This document shows positions 33,567 to 45,743 of a DNA stretch of 64,000 nucleotides, piece after piece (the stretch's first letter is position 1; each line of letters opens with the position of its first letter). Origin of the DNA: Benincasa hispida. Its lineage: Eukaryota; Streptophyta; Magnoliopsida; Cucurbitales; Cucurbitaceae. The translations under genes and the position numbers were made by a program. The stretch spans positions 25,410,220 through 25,474,219 of the forward strand of contig NC_052359.1 of assembly GCF_009727055.1 (NCBI RefSeq). Reading direction: 5' to 3'. The notes beneath the pieces are model-generated. The model saw only the letters and a program-made list of their open reading frames with translations, did not search any database and was not told where the DNA came from.

Positions 33567-36500
33567 AAAGTTTGTCCACATAGATACAAACTTCCTTTCT
33601 ACGGTTCATAAATACCTTTTGAACCAAACGTCCTCCAAATTGAAGCACATTTCGACAAGTAGAAGATAAAAGTTTGTCATTTTTGGAATCTTTCTTGACC
33701 TTTTGGTCCAAAGTTCATCCATACAAGTACGAAACAGCTGTCCAGGGTTCATAACTAACTTTTAAACTAAACTTCGACTAAATTTGGACTGAGAGCACAT
33801 TTGAACACGTAGAAACACAATGTTTGTCCTTTTCGGACTCTTTATTATTGACCTTTTGTGTCAAAATTTGTCCACACAGATATAAAACTCCTTTCCAGGT
33901 TTCATAAGTATTTTTTGAACCAAATTTCATTCAAATTTGGACTTGGAGCACATTTCGACAACTAAGCCCACAGTTTGTCATTCGCTGACTTTTTCTTGAC
34001 TTTTTGTGATAAAGTTCATCCACACTAGTACAAAACTCCTCTCTAGAGTTCATAGTATCTTTTGAACCAGACTTCGTCCAAATTTCGACTTGGAGCACAT
34101 TTCAACAAGTAGAAACCTAAAGAATCTTCTCGGACTCTTTCTTAACATTTTGTGCCAATGTTCATCCGTACAGGTACAAAACTCCTTTCCAAGGTTCCTA
34201 AGTCCTTTTTGAACCAAAGTTCGTCTAAATTTGGAATTATAGCAGACTTCGACAAGTAGAAACCAAAAGTTCATTCTTTTCGGACTATTTCTTGCCCTTT
34301 TGTGTCCAAGTTCGTCCATAGTACAAAAATCCTCTCTAGAGTTCATAAGTATCTTTTGAACCAAACATCTTCCAAATTTCTACTTGGAGCACATTTCGAG
34401 AAGTATAAATCCAAACTTCTTCCTTTTTAGTCACTTTCTTTACCCTTTGTATCAAAGTTCATCCACATGGGTACAAAATTCCTTTCTAGGGTTTATAAGC
34501 TTTTGAACCAAACTTCATCCAAATTTTGACTTGGAGCACATTTCAACAAGTAGAAACCAAAGTTCGTCATCTTTTGACACTTTCTTGACCTTTTGGTCCA
34601 AAGTTCATCCACAGTTACAAACTCTTGTCCAGCTTTCATAGTAACGTTTAAACCAAACTTCGTCCAAATTTGGACTGAGAGGACATTTCGACATGTAGAA
34701 ACAAAAAGTTCGTCCTTTGTGGACTATTTCTTGACCATTTGTGTCAAAGTTCGTCCACACAGGTACAAAACTCCTCTCCAGGGTTCATAAATATCTTTTG
34801 AATCAAACTTCTTCCAAATTTTGACTTGGAGCACATTTCGACAAGTAGAAACCCAAAGTTCATCATTTGTGGACTCTTTCTTGCCCTTTTGTGTTAAAGT
34901 TCATCCACATAGATAGAAAACTCCTCTCCATGGTTTATAAGTATCTTTTGAACCAATTTTTTCCAAATTTGTACTTGTACATTTCGACAAGTAGAAACAC
35001 AAAGTTCATCCTTTTTTATCTCTTTCTTTACCCTTTGTGCCAAAGTTCATCAAAATTTGACTGAGTGCATATTTTAACACGTAGAAACCCAAAGTTTGTC
35101 CTTTTTGAACTCTTTCTTGATGTTTTGTGCCAAGGTTCATCCACATAGGTACAAAACTCTTTTCCAGAGTTCATAAGTACCATTTGAACTGAAGTCCATC
35201 CAAATTTGGAACTATAGTATACTTTGACATGTAGAAACTCAAAGTTCGTCATTTTCAAACTCTTTCTTGACCTTTTGTGTCTAAATTCATCACCACTGGT
35301 ATAAAACTCCTCTCCAGGGTTCATATGTATCTTGTAACCCAAACTTCTTCCAAATTTGGAATTGGAAAACATTTCGACAAAAGTAGAAGCCCAAAGTTCA
35401 TCCGTTTTAGTCTCTTTCTTTACCCTTTGTTCCAACGTTTGTCTCTATAGGTACAAAATTCCTTTCTACGGTTCATAAGTATTAACTTAGAGCACATTTC
35501 GGTAAGTAGAAACCCCAAGTTCGCCATTTTTGGACTTTTTCTTGAACTTTTGGTCCAAATTTCATCCATACAGGTACAAAACTCCTATCCAGGGTTCATA
35601 AGTTACTTGTTTGGTCTGAGAGCACATTTCAACACGTAGAAGCCCAATGTTCATCCTTTTCGGACTCTTACTTGACCTTTTTTTGTCGAAGTTCATCCCC
35701 ACAGGTACAAAACTCCTCTCTAGGGTTCATAAATATCTTTTGAATGAAACATATTCCAAATTTGGACTTGGAGAACATTTCGACAAGTAGAAACCCAAAG
35801 TTTGTCCTTTTCGGACTCTTTTTAGACATTTGTACCAAGGTTCATCCACATAGGTACAAAACTCCTTTCCAAGGTTCATAAGTACTATTTTAACCAAAGT
35901 TCGTCCAAATTTGGAATTATAGCAGACTTTGACTTGTAGAGACTGAAATTTCATCCTTTTCGGTCTCTTTCTTAATTTTTTTTTGTCTAAGTTTGTTCAC
36001 ACTAGTACAGAACTCGTCACCAAGGTTCATAAGAATCTTTTGAACCAAATTTCTTCCACATTTGGACTTAGAGCACATTTCGACAAGTAAAAATCCAAAG
36101 TTCGTCCTTTTTAAACTCTTTCTTTACCCTTTGTGACAAAGTTCGTCTAGATAGGTACCAAATTCCTTTCTAGAGTTCATTAGTACCTTTTGAACCAACT
36201 TCGTCCAAATTTTGATTTGGAGCACATTTCAACAAGTAGAAACATAAAATATAACTTCTTTGGCCTCTTTCTTGACCTTTTGGTCGAAAGTTCATCCATA
36301 TAGATACAAAACTATTGTCCATCATTCATAAGTAACTTGTAAACCAAACATCGACCAAATTTGGACCGAGAGCACATTTCGACAAGAAAAATCCAAAGTT
36401 CGTCCTTTTCGGATTCTTTCTTGACCTTTTGTGTCAAAGTTTGTCCACATAGATACAAAACTCCTCTCCTGGGTTCCTAAGTATCTTTTAGGTTAAACTT

Positions 36501-38160
36501 CGTCCAAATTTTGACTTGGAGCACATTTCGACAAGTAGAAACCCAAACTTCGGCCATTTCAGACTCTTTCTTAACATTTTGTGCCATGGTTAATCCCCAC
36601 AAGTAAAAACTCCTTTCTAGGGTTCATAAGCACATTTTGGACCAAAGTTCGACAAAATTTTGAATTAAACTTCGACGTGTAGAAATCCAAAGTTCGTCAT
36701 TTTCGGACTCTTTCTTGACCTTTTGTTTCTAAGTTCGTCCACACTGGTACAAAGCTCCTCTTTAGGGTTCATAAGTATCTTTGGAACTAAACTTCTTCAA
36801 AGTTCATCCATAGAAGTACAAAACTCCTGTCCAAGGTTCATAAGTAAGTTATAACCCAAACTTCGATCAAATTTGGACTGAGAGCACATTTCGACATCTA
36901 ATAACCCAAAGTTTGTTTTTTTCGGACTCTTTCTTGACCTTTTGTGTTATCGTTCGTCCACACAGATACAAAACTCCTCTTCAAGGTTCATAAGTATCTT
37001 TTGAATAAAACTTCGTCCAAATTATGACTTGGAGAACATTTTGACAAGTAGAAACTCCAAGTTCGTCATTTTCAGACTATTTCTTGACATTTTATGCCAA
37101 GGTTTATCCACACAGGGAAAAAACTCTTTTCCAGGGTTCATAAGTACCTTTTGAGCCAAAGTTCATCCTAATTTGGAATTATAGCAGACTTTGACATGTA
37201 GAATTCCAAAGTTCGTCCTTTTCGAACTCTTTTTGACCTTTTGTGTCTAGTTTGTCTACATTGGTACAAAACTCTTCTACAGGGTTCATCGGTATCTCTT
37301 TAACCAAACTTTTTCCTAATTTGGACTTGGAGCACATTTTGACAAGTTGAAACCTAAACTTCGTCCTTTGTAGTCTCTTTCTTTACCCTTTGTGCCAAAG
37401 TTCCTCTACATAGGTACAAAATTTTTTTCTAGGGTTCATAAGTACCTTTTGAACCAAACTCCATCCAAATTTTTACTTGGAGCACATTTCGATAAGTAGA
37501 AACCCAAAGTTCTTCATTTTGGGACTCTTTATTAATATTCACAAGTACAAAATTCCTTTCCAAGAATCATAAGTTCCTTTTGAACCAAAGTTTGTCCAAA
37601 TTTTGAATTATAGCAGACTTCGACATGTAGAAACTCAAAGTTCATCCTTTTCAGATTCTTTCTTGACCTTTTTTGTGGAACTTCGTCCACACTGGTACAA
37701 AACTCCTCTCCACAGTTCATAAATATCATTTGAACCAACATTCTTCAAAATTTGGACTTGGAGCACATTTCGACAAGTAGAAACCTAAAATTCAACCTTC
37801 TTAGTCTTGTTCTTTACCCTTTGTGTCAAAGTTCATCCACGTAGGTATAAAATTCCTTTCTAGGGTCCATAAGTAGCTTTTCAACCAATCTTCGTCCAAA
37901 AAGACTTGGAGCACATTTTGACAAGCAGAAACCTAAAGTTCATCATTCTTGGACTCTTTCTTGACCTTTTGGTCCAAAGTTCATCTATACAAGTACAAAA
38001 TTCCTATCCAGGGTTCATAAGTAACTTTTAAACCAAATTTCGACAAACTTTAACTGAGAGCACATTTCAACACGTAGAAACCCGAAATTCGTCCTTTCCA
38101 AACTCTTTGACCCTTCGTGTCAAAGTTCGTCCATACAGGTAAAGAGCTCTTCTCCAAGAT
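33567..38160 (-). repeat. ~150-bp satellite, minus orientation (block 3)
   Basis: About 30 monomers in the opposite orientation to blocks 2a and 2b. Type-B marks (GGAATTATAGCAGAC in this sense) recur near 34215, 35910, 37170 and 37605. Monomers are diverged, with small internal deletions (for example near 35475 and 36795). The array ends at about 38160, next to a LINE fragment. Confidence 0.9.
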
Positions 38161-38420
38161 ATAAGAACCAAACTTAACTAAAAGAAGCCAAAGCAGCTTC
38201 ATAATAGCAACCTCCCTCACCCTTCGGCAAGCTCACCTCATCCCATGCAACCTGCGCACCACCTCGACTCTCCATACTACCCCTCCATAAAAAACTCCTC
38301 AAAAGACGACCAACCTCATGACTGACATACGCAGGCAATACGAAGATGCTGCACCAAAACATCTTAAAGGACTGTAAGATAGACTGATAAAGAGAACTAC
38401 CTCAATCACATATGAGAACT
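38161..38420 (-). pseudogene. LINE (non-LTR retrotransposon) RT C-terminal fragment
   Basis: The minus strand reads SLYQSILQSFKMFWCSIFVL, then EVGRLLRSFLWRGS and VAWDEVSLPKGEGG. This is the region C-terminal of plant LINE reverse transcriptases (usually VYWSSVFLLP, FLWGG, VSWDxVCLPKxEGGLG). Nothing of the RT core or endonuclease is present, so it is a short internal fragment bordering the satellite. Confidence 0.75.
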
Positions 38421-38955
38421 CCCCTTATTCTAGGTGAACCCCCACAACGATAATAAGAATAACCCTCAATAAACAAAATGATAACAACCCTAAGAAAGCT
38501 AAATAGATTTGGCTTGGAAGATCGATCGATGATCAAGAAGAAAGGAGAACTTGTTCCTAACTTCAAGATTTCGAACTCTCCACAATCTAATTGATCAAAC
38601 TAGATTGAAAGTTCTAATACATGCATTCTAAACACAAGAATACAAAGAAAAAGCATAAAGCTTGAGAGAATAAACTCTAATGAAATTTCATTCAAATTCA
38701 AAGTGTTGTTCCAAATGACAAAATTACATAGGTATGTATATACATGAACCTCCATAAATGTAAATACATTATTATAAATTGATACATTAAATATTAAATA
38801 TGTGAATGAATCTGAATTTCCAAATTCATTATGACTTTTGGTGGCTCTGATTCTTGAAGGGTTGCAACTCTTCATATTTGGAAGCTTAACTTGGAAGCAA
38901 ATCTTTTAATACTCTAACTCCTAGTCATTGCCAATTATTTGCTTATCATTCTCCC
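38421..38955 (-). mobile_element. LTR of a different Ty3/gypsy family (probable)
   Basis: The minus strand follows a typical gypsy polyprotein ending (see next entry) and purine-rich GAAGAAGGGGAGAATGATAAG-type tract (about 38948-38968), so the LTR is expected to begin near 38945 and run down to about 38410. The segment is AT-rich and non-coding and unlike the CRM LTRs. Ends are not defined. Confidence 0.45.
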
Positions 38956-39740
38956 CTTCTTCAAGAAGATTCGTCCTCGAATCTTAGATGACCTTGTAAC
39001 GCAACTTTATAATCATCTTCTCGAACTTTGGAAAGAAGTTTTAAAGTCTCATCTCCTCCAAAATCAAATGTAAAATTCCTTTGTAGCACACTGTTGATGA
39101 AAAATTTCAAACTTGGCCATCTCCCATCGTGTCTTCAATTCAATATATTTCACAAGGAAAAAAATAAGAAAGACGTCCGTTGGAAAACTACTCCCAAGAT
39201 TTTTCTTACATGAATATTTTCCATTCCACTCTTAATCACACTCTCTTATTTTTCTTTTGACTCTAATTTCTCACTTTTTGATATTTTCTCAATTTCCACA
39301 CTACCCTCACTTTTCTCTATAGAATTTGTTATGGTGTTATATACAACACATACTTCAAATTTCTCCACACTTTCTATAACTACTTTACCTTTTAATTCAT
39401 CTCTCAAACTTTGATGATCACCGTCATTCATTTCAATAACATCACCAATGGAATCTTCCTTTTTCACTTGTGGATGAACTCCATCATTTGAAATTGGTTG
39501 ATCAATTTCTGGCAATTGACTATCTTCTTGATTTTCAATGGCTCGTGTGGCATGATTCTTTCTTGCTAGCTTTTGCAACTTCAATGTTTCATTCAATTGG
39601 CCTATGTAATCAATGGAGTGGTGCAACTCAGCCAAACTTTGTCTTAAGATTCTTCCAAAAATTATCATTATTGTCGTAAGCCGCATGATAATTTCTTCTT
39701 CGATGAGACATATCATAAGACTTCTACTATCTTAATTTCA
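38956..39740 (-). pseudogene. Gypsy-type polyprotein fragments (distinct from CRM copies)
   Basis: At the left end the minus strand reads a typical gypsy C-terminus (SRTNLLEEGENDK). The minus-strand frame at 39246-39716 (156 codons) is rich in Glu, Lys and Ser and is not recognised; the other frame of its start reads MSHRRRNYHAAYD, which resembles the beginning of some gypsy gag genes. If so, a large internal deletion joins the start of gag to the end of pol. Not recognised with confidence. Confidence 0.4.
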
Positions 39741-40039
39741 GCAAATCTGATAGTATTCTTGTGAGAATCATGCAAGAAATTCCAAAAATCACAAAATCTC
39801 GAAGTTTTTTTTTAAAATTATGGAAAGATGTAAACACAATTTATTTTTCTAATTTTTTAGCAAGTATACTAAAATATAAAGGAAATATAAGAAGAAAAAA
39901 GGTCACAAGAAAAACACTTTTATTTTCTTTTTTTTTTCACTAACTTTTTTTTTCAACAAGCTTAGTGTAATGAAGTAAGAAAACTAAATGAGAAGATAAA
40001 GAGACACAAGAAAAAAAGGAAACAGGTGAAGTGATTTAA
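39741..40039. other. T-rich unannotated stretch
   Basis: AT-rich DNA with T runs near 39920-39955; probably an edge between retroelements. I see no gene. Confidence 0.5.
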
Positions 40040-40346
40040 AGAAAGAAAGAAGATAGCATGGAAAGGATAATAAGCACAAGCTTTTTACTATCGATAATCT
40101 TAATTTTGAAGAACATTAAAAGCCATTTTATAGGCCAAATGGTCGTGGATAAGAAACTCAAAAGTCATTCAAATACAATTAATCGCAAATTGTAGAAAAT
40201 AACATCTAGAAACTTGAAACTTAATTGCATACTAAATTATAAGTCAAAATGCAAAACAAGGAATGTAGAAAGTCTTCAAATTACCTTAAATATCTCCTCT
40301 AGAAGGTGGCAACGTAGTTATACACGTTTGACAAGGTCTGACATCA
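40040..40346 (-). mobile_element. 3' LTR of CRM element G3, truncated
   Basis: Colinear with the first ~300 bp (minus-strand sense) of the 510-bp CRM LTR, starting at 40346 (TGATGTCAGACC). The final 200 bp, including GCGCTTATCA, are missing or unrecognisable beyond about 40040. Confidence 0.75.
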
Positions 40347-40392
40347 CATTTTCCCATGCAGTGCACACTTGACAACATTTTCTTCACAAAAT

Positions 40393-41640
40393 CTACACAA
40401 TTTTTTTGACTACCATGTCATCTTCCAAATTATAGGATTTTTCTCGTACCATAATGTCATTCTCTTCTTGACTCATTGAACTAACATTATATAAGACTTT
40501 GGTCTCAAAATTATTTGTCGGTTCTTGTGAATTTGTTAGTTTTTGAAGATGTAGTGTGAATGCCTCTTGAATCTTCTTTGCCTTGCTTCTTGTAATTGGC
40601 CCTTTAGGTACATGCAATGGTTCAATGGTTGAATTCATATCATCCCTCCTTTCTTTGAAAGGATTTGTCCTCAAATCAGCCACATTGAAAGTAGAACTTA
40701 TGTTGTACTCACCTCGAAGATCCAATTTGTTGGCATTATCATCGATTCGCTCCATCACTTGAAATGGACAATCTCCTTTTGGTTGAAGTTTAGACATCCT
40801 TTGATCTGGAAACCTTTCCTTTCGTAGATGACCCCAAACCCAATCACCGGGTTTAAAAATCATTTTCTTTCTCCCTTGGTTCTTGCTATCGACAAGCTTT
40901 TGATTCTTATTTTCAATCCTTTCTTTGACTTCTTTATGCAAATTTTTTATGTATTCTGCTCTTGAAACAACTGCATCACTAGTAAACATATTAGATGGCA
41001 AGGGTGACAAATCTAACGGAGTTAATGGATTAAAGCCATACACAACCTCAAAAGGTGAACAATGAGTGGTGCTATGTATACTATTGTAAGCAAACTCTAC
41101 AAAAGGTAGAGTACCCTCCCAAGACTTGAGATTTTTAGGCATTAATGACCTAAGCAAAGTTCCCAATATTCTATTAACCACCTCAGTTTGCCCAACGGTT
41201 TGTGGGTGACAAGTTGTTGAAAACAAAAGCTTAGTTCCTAATTTACCCCACAAAACTTTTAAAAAATGACTTAAAAATTTTGCATCTATAGCATTAACAA
41301 TGGTCTTAGGAATTCCATGCAATCTAACCACTTCCCTAAAGGATAGATTAGCTATGTTAGTAGCATCATCTGTTTTATTACATGGTATGAAATGTGTCAT
41401 TTTACTAAACCTATCAACTACCACAAAAATGCTATCATGATGTCTCCTAGTTTTTGGTAGTCCGAAAACAAAATCCATGCTAATGTCAACCCAAGGTTCA
41501 CTAGAAACATCTAAAGGTGTGTAAAGACCATGAGGTTGTCATCTTAGACTTAGTCTCCTTACATTTGAAACATTGTTTGCACACTTTATTCACATCCTTT
41601 CTCATTTTCAACCAATAAAAATGTCAACATATTATATGTT
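40393..41640 (-). pseudogene. G3 integrase and C-terminal tail, catalytic Asp lost
   Basis: An open frame of 361 codons (40393-41478) carries most of the integrase core and C-terminus: MDFVFGLPKTRRHHDSIFVV (first Asp), then IVNAIDAKF where G2 has IVSDRDAKF (the second catalytic Asp is replaced by Ala), [13 protein letters not shown] (Glu region), FKPGDWVWGHLRKERFP, KGDCPFQV (GPF module, G to C) and GPITRSKAKKIQ. The zinc-binding part lies upstream to 41640 in another frame (KQCFKC). This is the longest pol frame of the window, yet integrase should be inactive because of the Asp loss. Confidence 0.88.
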
Positions 41641-42330
41641 TTAAATTCCCCAAAATGCCCTATTAATCCTCCCTCATGAGCTTCCTTCACAAGCAATTCT
41701 CGAATGGAATACTTAGGAATACAAAGTTTTCCTTTCCTAAAAAGCATTTCATCAAACACAATATAATCATGCACGTTTTTCCCTTCTAAACATTGAATAT
41801 ACACATCATGAAATTCAGATGTCTATACTTTGTACAAATAAATCATGTGTTTAAAACCAAGAATTTTTACACTAAGGGAAGAAAACAATGCATACCTTCT
41901 TGATAATGCATCAACCACAACATTATCCTTACCTTTCATGTAATGAATGACATATGGAAATGTCTCAATGAACTCTACCTATTTAGCATGCCTCTTGTTC
42001 AACTTTGTTTGGCTTTTAAGGTACTTCAAGTTTTTATGATCCGTGTGGATGAAAAATTCTTTTGGCCACAAGTAATATTGCCAAACTTACAAAGCCCTTA
42101 CAAGTGCATGTAATTCCTTATCATATGTGGGTAGCTAAGTTGTGCTCCATTTAGCTTCTCACTAAAGAACATGATTGGCCTCTTTTCTTGCATCAAAACA
42201 GCTCAAATCCCTATCCCACTTGCATCACATTCAATTTCAAAAGATTGGTCAAAGTTAGGTAAAGCAAGACAAGGTGCATTAGTCAATTTATCTTTCAATT
42301 CATTGAATGCATTTTCTTACTTTTCTTTCC
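41586..42330 (-). pseudogene. G3 integrase N-terminus and RNase H
   Basis: The frame 41586-41804 reads YIQCLEGKNVHDYIVFDEML, SIRELLVKEAHEGGLIGHFG (HH of the HHCC domain) and NMLTFLLVENEKG. RNase H (41850-42310) is colinear with G2b but has several frameshifts and stops (for example in the [14 protein letters not shown] and FKWKEKQ segments). Confidence 0.8.
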
Positions 42331-43370
42331 ATTCAAATTTCACATTCTTTTTAATAAGTTCATTCAATGGTGAAGCTATGCTACTGAAATCCTTAATAAA
42401 CCTTCTATAAAAACTAGCCAAACCATGAAAAGATCTCACCTCGGTTGCATTGGTGGGTGTTGGCCACTCTCGAATAGCCTTGACCTTTTCTTCATCAACT
42501 TTCACCCCATCCTTTCCAACAATGAATCCTAAGAAATTGACTTGGTCTAGACAAGAACTAAACTTTTTGAAATTGGCATAAAGTTTTTCTTCTCTAAGTT
42601 TAAGCAAAATTGTCTTGACATGCAACATGTTCATTCAAGTTTTTATAGTAAACAAGAATATCATCAAAGTATACCACAACAAATTTTCCAATGTATTCTC
42701 TCAAAACATGATTTATTAGGCTCATAAAAGTATTTGGTGTATTGGTAAGACCAAATGGCATAACAAGCCACTCATAAAGACCAAACTTTGTTTTGAAAGC
42801 CATTTTCTACTCATCTCCCACATGCATTCGAATTTGATGGATGTCGGTACGATCTAGGAAACAAGATTGCACCATGTAATTCAATCTAGCATGTCATCCA
42901 ATCTAGGAATAGGATGTCGATACTTTACTGTTATTTTGTTGATGGCTCGACAATCAACACACATCCTCCATGATCCACCTTTCTTAGGTACTAAAATGAC
43001 TGGAACCGAACAAGGACTCATGTTTTCTCGAACATAACCTTTATCCATGAGTTCTATTTGCCTTTGGATTTCCTTGGCCTCGATTGAATTAGTCCTGTAG
43101 GCAATATTTGGAAGTGTTGCCCCAGGTATGAAGTCAATTTTGTGCTCAATTTCTCTTAAAGGAGGTAGACCTATAGGTGCATCTTCATGTGGAAACATGT
43201 GATTAAATTCCTGCAAAAGAGCTTTAAAAGCACTAGGCAAACCATCATTAGAGTTAGATTCAGTTACTAAACACATTCCTTTGCATATAAGTAAAAAGTT
43301 TGTTGCTTCGAAAGAAAACATATTCCTCTCTTTCCCCATTCTTATAACCAAACTCACACTCTTTCTTTTT
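42317..43370 (-). pseudogene. G3 reverse transcriptase
   Basis: Frames at 42317-42634, 42600-42803 and 42881-43357 cover RT. Visible are [55 protein letters not shown] (intact YFDD) and [19 protein letters not shown]. Between 42803 and 42881 the FSKIDLKSGYHQIR segment is damaged (a short replaced stretch around 42840-42870). The N-terminal part reads EDAPIGLPPLREIEHKIDFI. CRM-clade signature as in G1. Confidence 0.85.
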
Positions 43371-43951
43371 TCCTCAAAATCACTCTTTTTGTCTCTTGGT
43401 TTTCACTCACCTTTTGCCCCTCACTTTTCTCCTTTTTTTTCGCTCTTCTCCTTTAACTTACTTTCTTCTCTCCTCTCTTGATCCTCAAATTCTTTTCTTT
43501 TCTTTTCTAATTTCACTTGATCGCATTGTACTTCATATGGAGATAATGGAAGTAAAGTAAACTTCTTCCCATTCAAAGTAAATGTGTACTTGTTCAACAA
43601 ACCATCATATGTAACTTCTCTATCCTATTGCCAAGGTCGGCCCAATAACATATCACCCACATGCATAGGTACTACATCGCAAAAAACCTCATCCTTATAT
43701 CTTTCCAAAGTAAGAGAAATAAGAACTTGGGATTTTACCTTCAATTTTCCTTTGTTTGTTAACCAATGAAGTTTATATGGTTTTGGATGTGGACGAGTAA
43801 TGGACTGCAGTCTTTTTACAAGAAAACTACTTACTACATTTGTGCAACTTCCACTATCAATCACCAAGCTCCATGGGGTTCCTTCAATCAAACACCTTGT
43901 GTGAAATAAGTTCTCCCTTTGATCTTCAATTTTATCCTCCTTGATCTGCAC
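43371..43951 (-). pseudogene. G3 protease and spacer
   Basis: The minus strand reads SLVIDSGSCTNVVSSFLVKR (intact DSG), HWLTNKGKLKVKSQVLIS and MHVGDMLLGRPWQ (43625-43951), followed after a frame break near 43625 by a Lys/Glu-rich spacer down to RT. This is the most complete protease region of the window. Confidence 0.82.
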
Positions 43952-43959
43952 ATTAAGTA

Positions 43960-45093
43960 CTCTTCTTGCAACTAAGGATATGAAGTTACCTTCATGTACT
44001 CATCATCAAAGGCTTTGGATTCTTCCTCAAGTTGGCCACCTTGTTCATCACATTCATCTTTCGAATCAATAATTCCGTTTCCTATGACCATGACTTTTTT
44101 ATTGACACAATCTTTGCTCATGTGCCCAAATCCTTTGCACTTTGAACATTGAATGGAACTAGATTTCTCTCTTTCCTCCTTTGAAGCTTCATTCTTTTTA
44201 GTATAGATGCTCTCGGCTTCCACTCTTTTAGGAGCCACAAACTTCTCTTTTCCTTCACCCTTATTCACAAAACCATCCTTGTTCCAAACATTAGAATTTG
44301 AAAAGGTATTAGCTTTAGAATTATATCTCTTAGAATGTTCCTTTTCTTCTCTCAATTGTTCTTCAATTTTGATTGCATAATGATATATATCTTCCAAGTA
44401 TAGTTGTGGATATCTATCAACGATATGAGAAATTTCTCGATTTAAACCTCCAAGGAATCTAGACATGGTGTCTTCTTCTTCTTCTCGAATATTTGCTCTT
44501 TCTATCAAAGTTTCCATCTCTTGATAATATTCAGCTACACTTTTTGTTCCTTGCCTCAAAACTTACAATTTAGTTCTCAAATCTCTTTCATAATGTTTTG
44601 GAACATACCTCTTTCTCATGGCTTCTTTAAGTTCTTCTCAAGTTTCAATGGGATCCTCCTTTTTCCTCATTCTCTCGGATTTGAGATGTTGATACCAATT
44701 TTTCACATGGTTAGTGAATTCGGTAATGTCAAGTCTCATCTTCTTATTCTCACTGAATGTGTTGCAATCAAACACATGTTCTATCTTCCTTTCCAAGTAT
44801 GCCTCTGCATCCGACGTTCCACAAAATGGTAGAATTTTGAGCTTGACTCCGTTATCTCTATCTTCATAGATTATTTCTCCTTGTCTAAGGTGCATATTAT
44901 TTCTTCCTCTTCCTCCAATTTGTCTTTCTTGTTCAACTAAGTCAATTACTCCCTCGTATTCTTGTAAGACTCTTTGTTGTTGTGCCCTTCTTTCTTGCCT
45001 ATCTTTCGTCATCTTTTCCATCATGCCTTGAATGGCTTGAAGAATAGCCATATTAGTATCTTGTACTCGTGGTACTCCTTCACCCTGTGACAT
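43960..45093 (-). pseudogene. G3 gag
   Basis: The start at 45093 (MSQGEGVPRVQDTN) matches the position of the G1 start. Parts: AQQQRVLQEYEGVIDLVEQE, capsid (DAEAYLERKIEHVFDCNTFS, EFTNHVKNWYQHLKSERM), MSRFLGGLNREISHIVDRY and the knuckle CSKCKGFGHMSKDC (43972-44559 frame). A frameshift or stop near 44560-44640 splits it, and short in-frame deletions are present compared with G1 (the RGNMRGRG repeat is shorter). Otherwise well preserved. Confidence 0.86.
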
Positions 45094-45475
45094 TTTAAAG
45101 TTAGTAATAAAAAGGACCTCACCACACTTCTCACTAATTTCACTCAAGAACACTCGTGTTTATCACTCAAAGGTAGGCTTTTGGTACTAGGTCAAAGATG
45201 TAAGGGTTAGCTTTTATTTTTGGTGCAATCTCACTAAATGTTTGATAAAAACCAATTCAAAATGATCAACTCTCACAAACTAAGACTAGAGTAACTAAGT
45301 TTAGGTTAAAAATTAAAAAAAATCTGGTTTTTTTTTTTAAATGAATGACAAGAAACTTTCATGTGCTTTGGATCTTTGATTTCTTTTCTTTTTCTTTTTT
45401 TTTTTTTTGCTACTGTTTTTTTTTCTTTTTTTTTGCAACTACTTTTTTATTTTTCTTTTTTTTGCTCACTTTTTT
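45094..45475 (-). other. G3 5' untranslated region, T-rich
   Basis: Colinear with 345-609 up to about 45345, then poly-T/TTTTTC tracts (45370-45475) to the LTR. On the minus strand the LTR end (GCGCTTATA) is followed directly by an A-rich tract; no TGGTATCAGAGC-like primer binding site is seen. Confidence 0.7.
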
Positions 45476-45743
45476 ATATAAGCGCCCGCAATGCTTGCTG
45501 GATGCAAAGCTAGAGGTCCTTCTTAGGATCCTTGCAAACACTCACAAAGAAATCTAATTAGACCAAACTTAGAATCTATGATGGTCACTCTTAGATCCTA
45601 AGACAACTCACTCCAGAATTAGCTTGATCAAGACTAATCCAATGAATTGATTTAAATATCAAATCTAAAAGCAAGATTTGAAAGAAAAAGACAACACCAA
45701 AGGGTTGAATAAGCACAAGCTTTTTACTATCAATAATCTGAGT
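45476..45743 (-). mobile_element. LTR shared by CRM elements G3 and G4, runs into the gap
   Basis: Reverse complement of the last ~265 bp of the CRM LTR (TATAAGCGCCCGCAATGC at its end, one base changed from TGATAAG). In minus-strand order G4 coding tail (46390-46219), this LTR and G3 gag follow each other, so one LTR serves both as 3' LTR of G4 and 5' LTR of G3. Confidence 0.8.

Noticed and set aside
19394..38160. Dozens of open frames of 60-135 codons on both strands in the satellite
   Set aside because: They restart in every monomer, follow the 150-bp period and differ by frameshifts between monomers. They are by-products of a repeat length divisible by three.
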